From contig JACJID010000001.1 of the NCBI GenBank assembly GCA_014138725.1, positions 1,054,001 through 1,118,000 on the forward strand: a stretch of DNA of 64,000 nucleotides, in the 5' to 3' direction. Positions 28,333-36,828 of this stretch are shown here, piece after piece. Source of the stretch: Kutzneria viridogrisea (lineage in GTDB: Bacteria > Actinomycetota > Actinomycetes > Mycobacteriales > Pseudonocardiaceae). How positions within the stretch are numbered: the first letter of the stretch is position 1; every line of letters starts with the position of its first letter. The notes under the pieces were generated by a model that was not told where the DNA came from, searched no databases, and saw only the letters and a list, made by a program, of their open reading frames with translations. The position numbers and the translations under genes are program-made.

Positions 28333-28779
28333 GTGATGAGGGTTGTCGAGGCCGAGATACAGTTGCGTACTTGTGCCCTATCTGATGTCGGTGACGGCGG
28401 GGGAGAGGATGTTGTGCGCGCACTGCAGGGGCTGGTGGATGCCTCCGCTGAAGATGATGCCCTGCTCAACTTCTGGGAGTTGGAGAGCGCGCTTCTGCGA
28501 CAGAAATCTTCGTCTCGAGTGACACCCGCACTAGCCGCCGTTTTGATAACCGCCCTCGGGTCATCGCTTCCTGAGCATGTGAACAAGTGTGTACTAGAAC
28601 TCGTTCTCCAGATCGTCCGAGGTCAGTCCGATTCTGCTATTGGTGAAATTCGGCAAGGTCTATGGATGCTATACTCGCATGTCTTTACAAAATGGCGGGT
28701 CATTGTGGAGAATATACTTAGAATTGTTGAAACTGACCAGGGAAGGCTCTTGAAGGTCCTGGCTGAGGCAGATTGTTGA
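28333..28779 (+). CDS. Hypothetical protein (148 aa), paralogue of the preceding gene
   Basis: GTG at 28333 (or ATG 28336) after GAGGG. The helical segments LVDASAEDDALLNFWELES, ALAAVLITALGSSLPEHVN, VLELVLQIVRGQSDSAIGE and ILRIVETDQGRLLKVLAE align with those of the 164-aa protein (same helix order and the same ending, IVExDxGRL). The DNA is conspicuously AT-rich in its second half for this window, another sign of transfer. It lies 49 bp after its paralogue and is probably in one operon with it. Confidence 0.65.
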   Translation: MMRVVEAEIQLRTCALSDVGDGGGEDVVRALQGLVDASAEDDALLNFWELESALLRQKSSSRVTPALAAVLITALGSSLPEHVNKCVLELVLQIVRGQSDSAIGEIRQGLWMLYSHVFTKWRVIVENILRIVETDQGRLLKVLAEADC

Positions 28780-28826
28780 GGTGACGTGCCGCTCGAATGA
28801 AGAGGTCTCGACCTCAGCGGCAGGCC

Positions 28827-29335
28827 TGGCCGAATGGTCTCGGAAGGTCCTGGGCGGCGCGTCGGTCAGAGGCAAACGGGTGAGCCATGCCCGGGCCCAC
28901 CCTGGTTGGCCCGGGCAGGTTCGGCTCGAAGGGCTACGTCCTGATCGCTCCTGTCGATCTGCCGCTGTTGGTGGGGTCTCTCCTTGTCGACACCACTGGC
29001 GCGGTCGCGCTCACGCCACTGGTCATGGCCGTTCCCGTGATTCGGTCCCACTGCGGGCTACGCCGACGCACGCCGGGCAAGCTTCACCCGGTCAATGCTT
29101 ACGACCAGGCAGAACTGCGGGACTGGATCCATGGCTGCGGCATCGGTGTGCGCGTCGTTAGGAAGGACGTGGAGTCCAGCGAGAAACCCGGCAGACATCG
29201 TTGAGTTGTCGAGTGGTGCCCTGGCTGGCTGTTCGGCTACCGCCGCCCGGGCGTGCGTTGCGGGCGCAGGGCCAACCACTTCTACGCCTTCCTCATGCTC
29301 GCAAGCACACTGACCTGTCACAAGATACTCACTAT
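28827..29335 (+). pseudogene. Decayed IS5-family transposase
   Basis: Motifs of an IS5 transposase are spread over three plus-strand frames: EWSRKVLGGASVRGKR (first Asp replaced), FGSKGYVLIAPVDLPLLVG, GKLHPVNAYDQAELRDWIHG (second Asp position reads N), VRVVRKDVESSEKPGRHR, then RRANHFYAFLMLASTL after a frameshift. Catalytic positions are mutated and several breaks are present, so it is an old inactive copy. Confidence 0.7.
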
Positions 29336-29443
29336 GGTGAGGGGCACTCACATTTGCTTTCTTCCGAGTGTGCTTATACCGGAACCAGGTCACGGGCGCG
29401 AGGTTAGCCACGACGACAAGATCAAGCTTGTGGGAGGTCGGTG

Positions 29444-29857
29444 ATGAGGGTTCGCTGTGTGCGGGCAGCCCGCGTGGTTGATGGGGTGGCCCTGGAGGAC
29501 AGCCCGTGGATCAGGATCGGTGCCGAGTACGTCGTGATCTCCCTGATGATGGACTCGAACCGACGAGCCATGCTGCAAGTCGTTGACGAGGCGCGTCCTG
29601 ACCCAGGCTGGTTCGATGCCGAGATGTTCGAGACGACCTCCACTCGCATTCCCCCGAACTGGTCGGCCAGGGTGCGCGGCACAGGCGTGATCGAGTTCGC
29701 CCCGGCCCGCTGGCTCGACGACGGGTTCTGGGAACGGTTCTACGACGACGAACGCGTCGCGGTCGCTGTCTTTCGGGAAGACTTGGAAGTCATCTTGTCG
29801 GACTCGGCGTTCGTCGATCCCCACCAAGGGACCGGTATCGAGGCTCCCAGTGGATGA
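29444..29857 (+). CDS. Hypothetical protein (137 aa)
   Basis: Begins MRVRCVRAARVVDGVALEDS at ATG 29444, with GGGAGG ten bases upstream. It is beta-rich, with WIRIGAEYVVISLMMDSN, STRIPPNWSARVRGTGVIEF and DGFWERFYDDERVAVAVFRE. The acidic composition and single-domain size again resemble an immunity-type protein. It lies in the same orientation as the two paralogues, behind an IS remnant. The family is not recognised. Confidence 0.6.
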   Translation: MRVRCVRAARVVDGVALEDSPWIRIGAEYVVISLMMDSNRRAMLQVVDEARPDPGWFDAEMFETTSTRIPPNWSARVRGTGVIEFAPARWLDDGFWERFYDDERVAVAVFREDLEVILSDSAFVDPHQGTGIEAPSG

Positions 29858-29976
29858 CCTTCCTAGATGATCATGGACAGGGTTGTCTCAACAGCATCGC
29901 GTTGTAGAGCACAGGACAACGTCCCAGCGGACAATCAGTGGTGTGAGGTTCACCCTGGGTAGTGGACACCGAGTTA

Positions 29977-31083
29977 TTGAGTCGAAAGTGATCGTTTGCC
30001 TGTATGTTGCTCACTTGTGATCGAGGTCGAGGACGCGCGTCGTCTGTCGCCCGCTGAGCGGGAGGTGCTGCGGTTGCGGGTAGTGGCCGCGTTGGAGTCC
30101 GGCACCGTCACCGGCTATCGGCAGGCGGCCGAGGTGTTCAGGGTGGCCGAGCGGTCGGTGGGCGCGTGGTGGCGGGCGTATCGGGATGGTGGCCGTGAGG
30201 CGCTGGCGGTGCGGCGGGTGCGCCGCCCTGGACCGGCCGAGCTGATCACTGCCGCCGAGCGGGGCACGCTATTCATGGCGATGGCCGACTACACGCCCGA
30301 GGAGTTGCTGATCGGTGGCCCGTTGTGGACCCGGGCGGCGGTGGTCGAGTTGATCCGGTTGGTCACCGGGGTGGTGATGACCGAGCAGGGCGTGGGGCTG
30401 TGGTTGCGTCGTCACGGGTTCACCCCGCAGCGCCCGGCCCGGCGCGCCTACGAGCAGCAACCGGCCGCGGTGCGGGCCTGGCTGGACACCGAGTATCCGG
30501 CGATCGCGTCGCGAGCCAAGGCCGAGGGCGCGGTGGTGGCCTGGGTTGACCAGTGCGGGTTGCGCTCGGATGCGGCCCCGCCGGGGCGGTCGTGGGCGCC
30601 CAAGGGACACACGCCGGTGGTGCGGGTGACCGGGAAACGGCTGCGGGTCAACGTCATGTCCGCAGTCGCGTCCCGGGGTGCGTTGTGGTTCACCGTGTTC
30701 ACCGGCCGGTTCACCGCGCCGGTGTTCACCGCGTTCCTGGCCCGGCTGGCCCGGCAGGCCGGGCGGAAGGTGTACGTGATCGCCGACCGGCACCCGGTCC
30801 ACCGCAGCAGGGTGGTGCGTACCTGGCTGGAAGCCAACACCGACCGGATCGAGTTGCACCTGATGCCCGGCTACAGCCCCGAGTTGAACCCCGACGAGCT
30901 GCTCAACGCCGACCTCAAACGCAACATGCCTGCCGGTCGTGCTCGCACTGTGGAGCGGCTCGCCCGGGACACGCGCCGCTTCCTGCGCCGCCGCCAGCGC
31001 CAGCCACACCTCGTCCGTGGCTACTTCCAGGCACGCCACGTCCGCTACGCGATCATGTAGGCAACCAAACAGTTTCGGCTCAA
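29977..31083 (+). mobile_element. IS630-family insertion sequence, complete
   Basis: Terminal repeats TTGAGTCGAAAGTG at 29977 onward and the complement of TTGAGCCGAAACTG ending at 31083 (two mismatches), flanked on both sides by TA (29975-29976 and 31084-31085), the classic IS630 target duplication. One transposase gene fills it. Confidence 0.85.
30017..31060 (+). CDS. IS630-family transposase
   Basis: A 347-aa protein in a single frame. The N-terminal HTH region is YRQAAEVFRVAERSVGAWW; the DDE core has VVAWVDQCGLRSD, VYVIADRHPVHRS and the DxxxxN/E-type ending in GYSPELNPDELLNADLKRN. GTG 30017 starts the conserved part; TTG 29996 is an in-frame alternative. All motifs are complete, so it is likely functional. 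Confidence 0.9.
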   Translation: MIEVEDARRLSPAEREVLRLRVVAALESGTVTGYRQAAEVFRVAERSVGAWWRAYRDGGREALAVRRVRRPGPAELITAAERGTLFMAMADYTPEELLIGGPLWTRAAVVELIRLVTGVVMTEQGVGLWLRRHGFTPQRPARRAYEQQPAAVRAWLDTEYPAIASRAKAEGAVVAWVDQCGLRSDAAPPGRSWAPKGHTPVVRVTGKRLRVNVMSAVASRGALWFTVFTGRFTAPVFTAFLARLARQAGRKVYVIADRHPVHRSRVVRTWLEANTDRIELHLMPGYSPELNPDELLNADLKRNMPAGRARTVERLARDTRRFLRRRQRQPHLVRGYFQARHVRYAIM

Positions 31084-31157
31084 TATGGGAGCACCCCACG
31101 GTGCGGCGACGCCGAACGGGCCCGCCAGGCCGGGGAAACACGGGCAGCCGGGAGGGA

Positions 31158-31715
31158 TCAGGATCGAGCGGACGGCCACTCGTGTTCGTGTACGCGACCG
31201 CCGTCGACCTCCCAACGTTCCTCCGCACTGTCGGAAGCCATGCGAGGGACTGGTATCGGTTCGCCGGCCGAGACCCCGGACACGGCCAGGATCGTCGCCG
31301 GGCTGTCGGCGTTGTCGCGTTGCCCGGCGGCCATCATCGCGTCGTGCCCGGCCGTGTCCCCGGCCTCCGGAGGGACCACCAGCAGGCTGACGCGCCGCCC
31401 GTCCAGCCCGATGACGTGCACGACATCCTTGTCCTGGAAGTGGAAACCCTCCAACCGGACGCGCCAGCCATCGATCTCGACACGACGCGGGGTCGTGCCC
31501 CAGGCGGCCATCGCGAACACCACCCGATGCACCACTCCCAGCCGTACGGCCAGCACCGCGGCCAGGGCGGGCAGCTCCGTGGCCAGATCCCGGGACCGAG
31601 GCCACCAGCCGCCGTCGACGTATCCGGTCGTCGGCCCTTGAGGCTTGAGTCTCAACCTGAGCTGTCGCTGCCCGACTGAAGCGGGGCTGGCGTGAACATG
31701 CGGGCCCGACGTCAT
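31158..31715 (-). CDS. DUF5994 family protein (185 aa)
   Basis: ATG 31715 with GAGGAG upstream. The hallmark of the family is visible in LRLRLKPQGPTTGYVDGGWW and PRSRDLATELPALAAVLAVR, followed by YxxxAWG-like MAAWGTTPRRVEIDGWRVRL. The C-terminal part (LLVVPPEAGDTAGHDAMMAA) is typical of these actinomycete proteins of unknown function. A decayed relative lies at 33622. The IS630 element inserted 73 bp beyond its 3' end. Confidence 0.85.
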   Translation of the reverse strand: MTSGPHVHASPASVGQRQLRLRLKPQGPTTGYVDGGWWPRSRDLATELPALAAVLAVRLGVVHRVVFAMAAWGTTPRRVEIDGWRVRLEGFHFQDKDVVHVIGLDGRRVSLLVVPPEAGDTAGHDAMMAAGQRDNADSPATILAVSGVSAGEPIPVPRMASDSAEERWEVDGGRVHEHEWPSARS

Positions 31716-31968
31716 GCCGGTGCTCCTCAACCCGATCGCGTCGCGACCGTTCTGTGATCCGCTGAGGACGGCGCCGGCGTGACTGCCGACGCGCGATGTG
31801 CTCTCAGCACCCTCTACGTTACGCCGCCTGTCCACCCCAGGTTCACGTCCACGACCGGGCGTGACCGGCGTACCATCAAGTTCGACGCCGTATCGACATC
31901 GAACAGTCCGGCCAGCGAGTCACCGAGGCCAGGATCCGAGGGCGTGAGAGCAGTCCAGAGGAAGTCTC

Positions 31969-32115
31969 ATGAGTCAGACGTACGACCAACGGCGAACCAC
32001 CGTGGAGCACGTTCTGGAAACAGAGAAGATCCATGCCGGCAAGGGAAAGACGCTCGCCGAACTGGCCGCCAAGGTCCTCGACGCACTCGATCACATCAAG
32101 GAGGACGTGCGATAG
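31969..32115 (+). CDS. Small conserved protein (48 aa), DUF6307-like
   Basis: Reads MSQTYDQRRTTVEHVLETEK, then LAELAAKVLDALDHIKEDVR and a stop. Size and pattern (TYDxRxxxVxxVL at the start, LAxxVLxALDxIxExVR at the end) match the small actinomycete family I know as DUF6307; the name is from memory. AGAGGAAG precedes the start. Confidence 0.65.
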   Translation: MSQTYDQRRTTVEHVLETEKIHAGKGKTLAELAAKVLDALDHIKEDVR

Positions 32116-32310
32116 CGCACGGGCTCGAGCTCACGCTGGTGCTGGGTGCTGCCGGTGTCACCGCAGTGCGACACGGTGGCCACTGACACCCGCCCCCGCG
32201 TCGTCGACTGGCGGCAAGGACGCCGGGGTTTGGGACAGCCGTCGCGGAGCAACCCAGTACCCGGGAGCGGCGCTCGGACTGTGCCGCGTGCAGAGAACCG
32301 AGACCATGAG

Positions 32311-33483
32311 ATGCCGGCATCGTCCCCGGATTCCGCCGATGGTCATCACGACCTGATCGGCCAGCCGCACGACGATGAGCACGAGGGCCCGGTGGCCGAC
32401 GCTGAAGCCGAGGCGGCCCAGATCAGCGAGTCCGACCGGCCGCTGGGGGCGATTGGCGAGCGATTCGACCACAGGTCGCCGTTCCTGATCGGGATGGCCG
32501 CCGCCGCTGGTGTCGCCGTCACCTACGGTCTGGTGCTGGTGGTGACGGGTCTACGGGAGGTGTTGATCCTCCTCGGACTGGCGCTGTTCATCGCGATCGG
32601 CCTGGAGCCGCTGGTGTCCTGGCTGGTGTCCTGGCTGGTGTCCCGACGCGTACCCCGCTGGCTCGCGGTGACCACCGTGTTCGTGGTGGCGTTCGGCGTG
32701 GTCGGCGGCTTCCTCACCGCCGCGATCCCGGTGGTCGTCACGCAGGCGACCCAACTGGTCGCGAGGGTCCCCGACTATCTGCGCCAGGCCCAGGACCACA
32801 ATTCCTGGCTCGGTCAGATCAACGACCGGCTGCACCTCCAGCAGGCGATCGAGAACTCGCTCAGCGGCGGTGCCAGTCTGCTCAACGCCGGTGTCGCGGT
32901 GTTCGGGGCGCTGGCCAATCTCGGCATCCTGGTGGTGCTGACCGTCTACTTCGTCGCCGACCTGCCCCGGATCCGGACCGCGCTCTACCGGCTGGTGCCG
33001 AACTCGCGACGGCCGCGGGCGATCCTGATCGGGGACGAGATCTGTGTGAAGGTCGGCGGCTACGTGTTGGGCAACCTGCTGATCTCGGTCATCGCCGGGG
33101 TGCTCACCCTGGCCTGGTCGTTGGTCTTCGGCGTGCCCTACGCGGTGCTGCTCGCGATCGCCGTCGCCGTGCTGGACCTGATCCCGGTGGTCGGTTCGGT
33201 CATCGGCGGCGTCCTGGTGAGTCTGGTCGCGCTGACCGTGTCCGTGCCGGTGTGCCTGGCGACGATCGGCTTCGTGCTGCTCTACCGGTTCGCCGAGGAC
33301 TACCTGCTGGTCCCGAAGATCATCGGCAGCGCGGTCAAGGTGCCCGCGCTGGTCACCGTGGTGGCGGTGCTGTTGGGCGGGGCGCTGCTCGGCGTGGTCG
33401 GCGCCCTTGTCGCGATCCCCGTCGCTGCGGCGGCCTTGTTGCTGGCCAACGAGGTTCTGTATCCACGCCTCGACCGCGCGTGA
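32311..33483 (+). CDS. AI-2E family transporter (PerM-like permease)
   Basis: A 390-aa integral membrane protein with a 55-aa hydrophilic N-terminus and about eight helices. Family features seen are the early GLALFIAIGLEPLVSWLVSW, the central soluble-looking amphipathic stretch VARVPDYLRQAQDHNSWLGQ, then VVLTVYFVADLPRIRTALYR and the C-terminal YRFAEDYLLVPKIIGSAVKV, LLGGALLGVVGALVAIPVAA. The substrate of actinomycete members is unknown. A tandem duplication of LVSWLVSW in the N-terminal helix region is visible (32609-32641). ATG 32311 is a weak-SD start. Confidence 0.85.
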   Translation: MPASSPDSADGHHDLIGQPHDDEHEGPVADAEAEAAQISESDRPLGAIGERFDHRSPFLIGMAAAAGVAVTYGLVLVVTGLREVLILLGLALFIAIGLEPLVSWLVSWLVSRRVPRWLAVTTVFVVAFGVVGGFLTAAIPVVVTQATQLVARVPDYLRQAQDHNSWLGQINDRLHLQQAIENSLSGGASLLNAGVAVFGALANLGILVVLTVYFVADLPRIRTALYRLVPNSRRPRAILIGDEICVKVGGYVLGNLLISVIAGVLTLAWSLVFGVPYAVLLAIAVAVLDLIPVVGSVIGGVLVSLVALTVSVPVCLATIGFVLLYRFAEDYLLVPKIIGSAVKVPALVTVVAVLLGGALLGVVGALVAIPVAAAALLLANEVLYPRLDRA

Positions 33484-33621
33484 CCGGAACCGGTCGGTGT
33501 CACACGAGCAGGTGTAGTGTTGTCGGTACCGGGAGCATCTCGCGTGTCGACGGTCAGGCCGACGCCGTCCCCGGGGAACGTCCATGTCGGTCGTGCCGCG
33601 GCCGGGGACAGGGAGACCGAC

Positions 33622-33807
33622 ATGAGGTCGGGCCCGATCGTCCGCAAGATCCAGAACCGGGTCACCGTCGGGCCGCTGAAGTCCGATTCGGTCGACGGCG
33701 GCTGGTGGCCGAGGCCGCGCGAGTTGGCGGCGGAGCCACCGCCGTCGACCACTCCTCTTGGTGTCCGGTCCAACTGGATCCGGGCCACTGCGGTGCGTTC
33801 GCGGTGA
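33622..33807 (+). pseudogene. Truncated/decayed DUF5994 protein gene
   Basis: The frame reads MRSGPIVRKIQNRVTVGPLK then SDSVDGGWWPRPRELAAE, matching the DUF5994 hallmark of the protein at 31158. After AAE the family sequence is lost: a frameshift leads to TTPLGVRSNWIRATAV. A remnant of the C-terminus seems to follow in another frame. It is probably a decayed duplicate. Confidence 0.6.
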
Positions 33808-33941
33808 GCGTCCGGATTGCTGGGCCGCGTCCTCCCGGGGCACGCGCGCCGCGTTGCGTCCGATGTCCGGGTAGGCGGCGATCGCCAGAAACCCCTGTCG
33901 GAGGAGCGCCGCGACTGCGACGGCCTGAGGACAACGGCGTG

Positions 33942-34178
33942 GTGACCGAATCCGTCCACTTCAGACTTTTGACGCGGCCGGCCGACGGAAACTGGAGGCA
34001 GGTCTTGGCGGAATCCCTGCGCACATCGGCCGACACGACGTCCGCACCAACCGCCTGTCCCGTGTGTCCACATCCACCGGACACGCATGACGAGATCGGC
34101 GTGAGGTACTGCGTTGCGACTGCGGCTGGGAAGTTCGAACGCGGATGTGTTTGTGTCACGGGCGAATCCGCCCGATAG
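33942..34178 (+). CDS. RGCVC-family small protein (78 aa)
   Basis: The C-terminal half has the family pattern: ACPVCPHPPDTHDEIGVRYC followed by ATAAGKFERGCVC. Paired Cys-x-x-Cys and Cys residues suggest metal binding. GTG 33942 is the start I chose (VTESVHFRLL); the ribosome site is weak. The next gene begins 7 bp after its stop or overlaps it, so both may share a transcript. Confidence 0.7.
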   Translation: MTESVHFRLLTRPADGNWRQVLAESLRTSADTTSAPTACPVCPHPPDTHDEIGVRYCVATAAGKFERGCVCVTGESAR

Positions 34179-34185
34179 GCCGGCC

Positions 34186-35334
34186 GTGGCGCCGAGGTCG
34201 ACCGGATCGTGGTGCACCATCGGTGTCGAGGAGGAGTTCCTCCTGGTGGACGCCGTGACCGGAAGTGCCATCTCCGGTGCACCGGAGATGGTGCGGCTGC
34301 TCACGGACGAGCCGGCCGTCACTCCGGAGTTCCTGCGGTACCAGGTCGAGACGGCCACCCCGGTCTGTGCCGGGCTCGGCGAGGTCCGCGCGGAGCTGGA
34401 TCGGCTGCGCCGCCTGCTCGTGGGCGCGGCCGACCAAGTCGGCTGCCTGGTCGTGGCCGTCGGCGTGCCGCCGTTCGACGCCCCGCCCGCACTCTCCGCG
34501 GTCGCCGACCTGCCGCGCTATCGGGAACTCGTCGACCGGTTCCCGACACTGTTGTCGTCCCCCGGGACGTGTGGGTGCCACGTGCACGTCGGTATGCCGT
34601 CACGGGAACTCGGCGTGCAGGTGCTGTCGCGGATACGACCGTGGTTGCCGCAACTGCTCGCGGTCAGCGCCAACTCGCCGTTCGCGCTGGGACGGGACAC
34701 CGGCTGGGCCAGTTGGCGCCACCCGGTGTGGTCGCGGTGGCCGACCGCACGACCACCGGAGATCTGGGCGGACACCACCCACTACGACGCGGCGGTGCGC
34801 CATCTCGTGGACAAGGGCGCAGCCGCGGATCCACGCGGCGTGTACTGGCACGCCCGACTGTCGCCGCGGTACCCGACGGTGGAGGTGCGGGTCGCCGACG
34901 TCGGCCTGTCGGTGGACGATGCCGTGCTGCTCGCCGGACTGGTCCGGGCGTTGGTGGCGATCGCGGTCGAGGAATTCCGCGAGGGGCGGTCGGCGCCGGC
35001 CGTGCCCACGGCGAGGATCGCGGCCGCGTTGTCCGCCGCCGCCCGACACGGCCTGGGTGGCCCCGGCATCGATGTCCGCTCCGGCGAGGTCGTGGCGCAG
35101 CGGCAGCTGTTCCAGGATTTGCTCGAACACCTGCGGCCCGGGCTGGACATCACCGGTGACACGGAGGAAGTCGAACGGCTGGCCTCCGGTCTGGTGCTCG
35201 GCGGCAGCGGGGCGGACCGGCAGCGGCAGATGCGCGCCGCCTCGGCGACGGCGGGGGAGTTCGTCGTGGCACTCGCCGCCGCGACCGCGGCGAGCCGAGC
35301 GCCGGAGCTCACCGTCGACGGCAACGACCGGTGA
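34186..35334 (+). CDS. YbdK-type carboxylate-amine ligase (GCS2 family)
   Basis: A 382-aa ATP-grasp-independent glutamate-cysteine ligase-like enzyme. Signature motifs are TIGVEEEFLLVDAVTG at the N-terminus, GTCGCHVHVGMPSREL in the centre, and YPTVEVRVADVGLSVDD. Such enzymes form a gamma-glutamyl or similar amide bond; the true substrate of actinomycete members is uncertain. GTG 34186 lies 13 codons before the conserved VEEEF; longer frames from 34114 or 34147 would overlap the RGCVC gene. Gene context (desaturases, glycosyltransferase) does not fix the pathway. Confidence 0.85.
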   Translation: MAPRSTGSWCTIGVEEEFLLVDAVTGSAISGAPEMVRLLTDEPAVTPEFLRYQVETATPVCAGLGEVRAELDRLRRLLVGAADQVGCLVVAVGVPPFDAPPALSAVADLPRYRELVDRFPTLLSSPGTCGCHVHVGMPSRELGVQVLSRIRPWLPQLLAVSANSPFALGRDTGWASWRHPVWSRWPTARPPEIWADTTHYDAAVRHLVDKGAAADPRGVYWHARLSPRYPTVEVRVADVGLSVDDAVLLAGLVRALVAIAVEEFREGRSAPAVPTARIAAALSAAARHGLGGPGIDVRSGEVVAQRQLFQDLLEHLRPGLDITGDTEEVERLASGLVLGGSGADRQRQMRAASATAGEFVVALAAATAASRAPELTVDGNDR

Positions 35335-35379
35335 TGCCGGGCTGTGCCGACCGTCGCGGGCGCGGCGCAGCCCGGTGGC

Positions 35380-36531
35380 CTACGCCGTCGTCTTTCCCGG
35401 CATCCGGGCGGGGCGCGCGGGAGCCGTCGACGGCGCCGCGATCAGTTCTTCAAGCTGGCGGACGACCACAGCGGGCGGCGTGGGCTGGGGCGTGGCGAAC
35501 ACCGCCAGCAGCGTGTCCACGGACTGCGCGACGGTGAATCTCGTGCCCGCCCGCTGCCGGACCGTGACCGGGAGCGGCCCGAGGTCGACGGCTTGCCGGA
35601 TGCCCCAGGCAAGTGCCTCGGCATCGTCCGGTGCGACGAGCGCCAGGCCGCCGCAGTCGGTCTCGGGCAGACCGCCGTCGTGCGAGGCGATCACCCGGCA
35701 GCCCGAGTGCTGGGCCTCGATCGAGACGATGCCGAAGGTCTCGTGCCAGTACTGGCTGTTCGACGGCATCACCACGATGTCGTGGTCGGCCATCAGCGCG
35801 GCCATCGCCGCCGGTGTCGTGCGGCTGGGCACCACGGTGATGCCGGGGTGCCCGCGGAGCAACCCTTCGATGATCTTTCCCTGCGGCTTGTCCGCGCCCG
35901 CGGTCGTCGCGGTGAACGCGATACGCCTGTCCTGCTCGATGATGTCGATGTGCAGCGTCTCCAGCAAGGTGTAGACGCCCTTCTCCGGGCTCAGCCTGCC
36001 GGCGAACAGCACGCGGGTCGTGCCGACCCGAATGGCCGGCCGGGACTGGGCGGCAAAACACGGTTCGGCGAACGGATGCACCACGTTGATCGTCGCGACG
36101 TCCACGTCCAGATACTGCGACCACAGCGCGGCGGCGTACCGGCTGGTGGCGATGAGCGCCCGTGTTCTGGTTCCCTCGGTGGCGAACGCCCGGTGGCGGG
36201 CGCGGATGGGCGGCGGGTTGTGCAGGATCAGGAACGCCGGACGTCTGGTGGGCACCGTGTGCGGTTCGTTGACGAACACGACCGTGCCGTCCAGATCGCC
36301 GACATCGGCCAGTCGCGACAGAGACCGGAACGGGACGTCGGCGAAGCCGTCCCGGCCGTCGCGGGCGCCGAGGCCGACCGTGACCACCTGCGCCGGGATG
36401 CCGCGCCTGGTCAGTTCTCGGACCTGTCCGACGGTGTAGTTCTCCGAGCCGCCGGTGCCGGCGGGCAGCGGGTTTCCGGGTGACCAGACAAAGGATATCA
36501 AGGTGCCGCACCGTCTTTCGTCGTTTGGCAT
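35380..36531 (-). CDS. GT4-family glycosyltransferase
   Basis: A 383-aa GT-B fold enzyme. The N-terminal domain has the acceptor-side loop PAGTGGSENYTVGQVRELTR. The C-terminal donor domain starts at VLFAGRLSPEKGVYTLLETL and includes SNSQYWHETFGIVSIEAQHS and GCRVIASHDGGLPET, the GT4 ExxxxxxxE region. It is likely to use a nucleotide-sugar donor at the cytoplasmic side of the membrane. ATG 36531 is the start; upstream frames to 37554 are antisense to the desaturase gene. It converges with the ligase gene and diverges from the desaturase. Confidence 0.85.
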   Translation of the reverse strand: MPNDERRCGTLISFVWSPGNPLPAGTGGSENYTVGQVRELTRRGIPAQVVTVGLGARDGRDGFADVPFRSLSRLADVGDLDGTVVFVNEPHTVPTRRPAFLILHNPPPIRARHRAFATEGTRTRALIATSRYAAALWSQYLDVDVATINVVHPFAEPCFAAQSRPAIRVGTTRVLFAGRLSPEKGVYTLLETLHIDIIEQDRRIAFTATTAGADKPQGKIIEGLLRGHPGITVVPSRTTPAAMAALMADHDIVVMPSNSQYWHETFGIVSIEAQHSGCRVIASHDGGLPETDCGGLALVAPDDAEALAWGIRQAVDLGPLPVTVRQRAGTRFTVAQSVDTLLAVFATPQPTPPAVVVRQLEELIAAPSTAPARPARMPGKTTA

Positions 36532-36828
36532 CAAAGATCGAGTGGGCGAGCCGCGGTGCGGCCAATACAATCCACAATGGACGAACGGGGTCGCGTGGGT
36601 GTGGCGACCCGATCGGCTGATGAGACGCTCAGAACCAGATGCCGGCGGGAATCCGCGACAATGTGATGGCGAGCGACGACACTCGACGTCAACGTAGCAC
36701 GTGACGTCGGTGACCGCCTCGCCGGCCACGCACCGCCGTCGCGTCGGAACTTTTCCGGATCGCGGGGCGTTGTACCGACGACGGCATGCGGCCGCGTCGG
36801 CCGTCCCCGGCTCGAGCATCGGAAACAT

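Noticed and set aside
34265-35974. Long plus-strand frame of 569 codons over the ligase and glycosyltransferase genes
   Set aside because: The product is Arg/Pro/Ser-rich and lies in a wrong frame over two genes with clear motifs; typical high-GC shadow.
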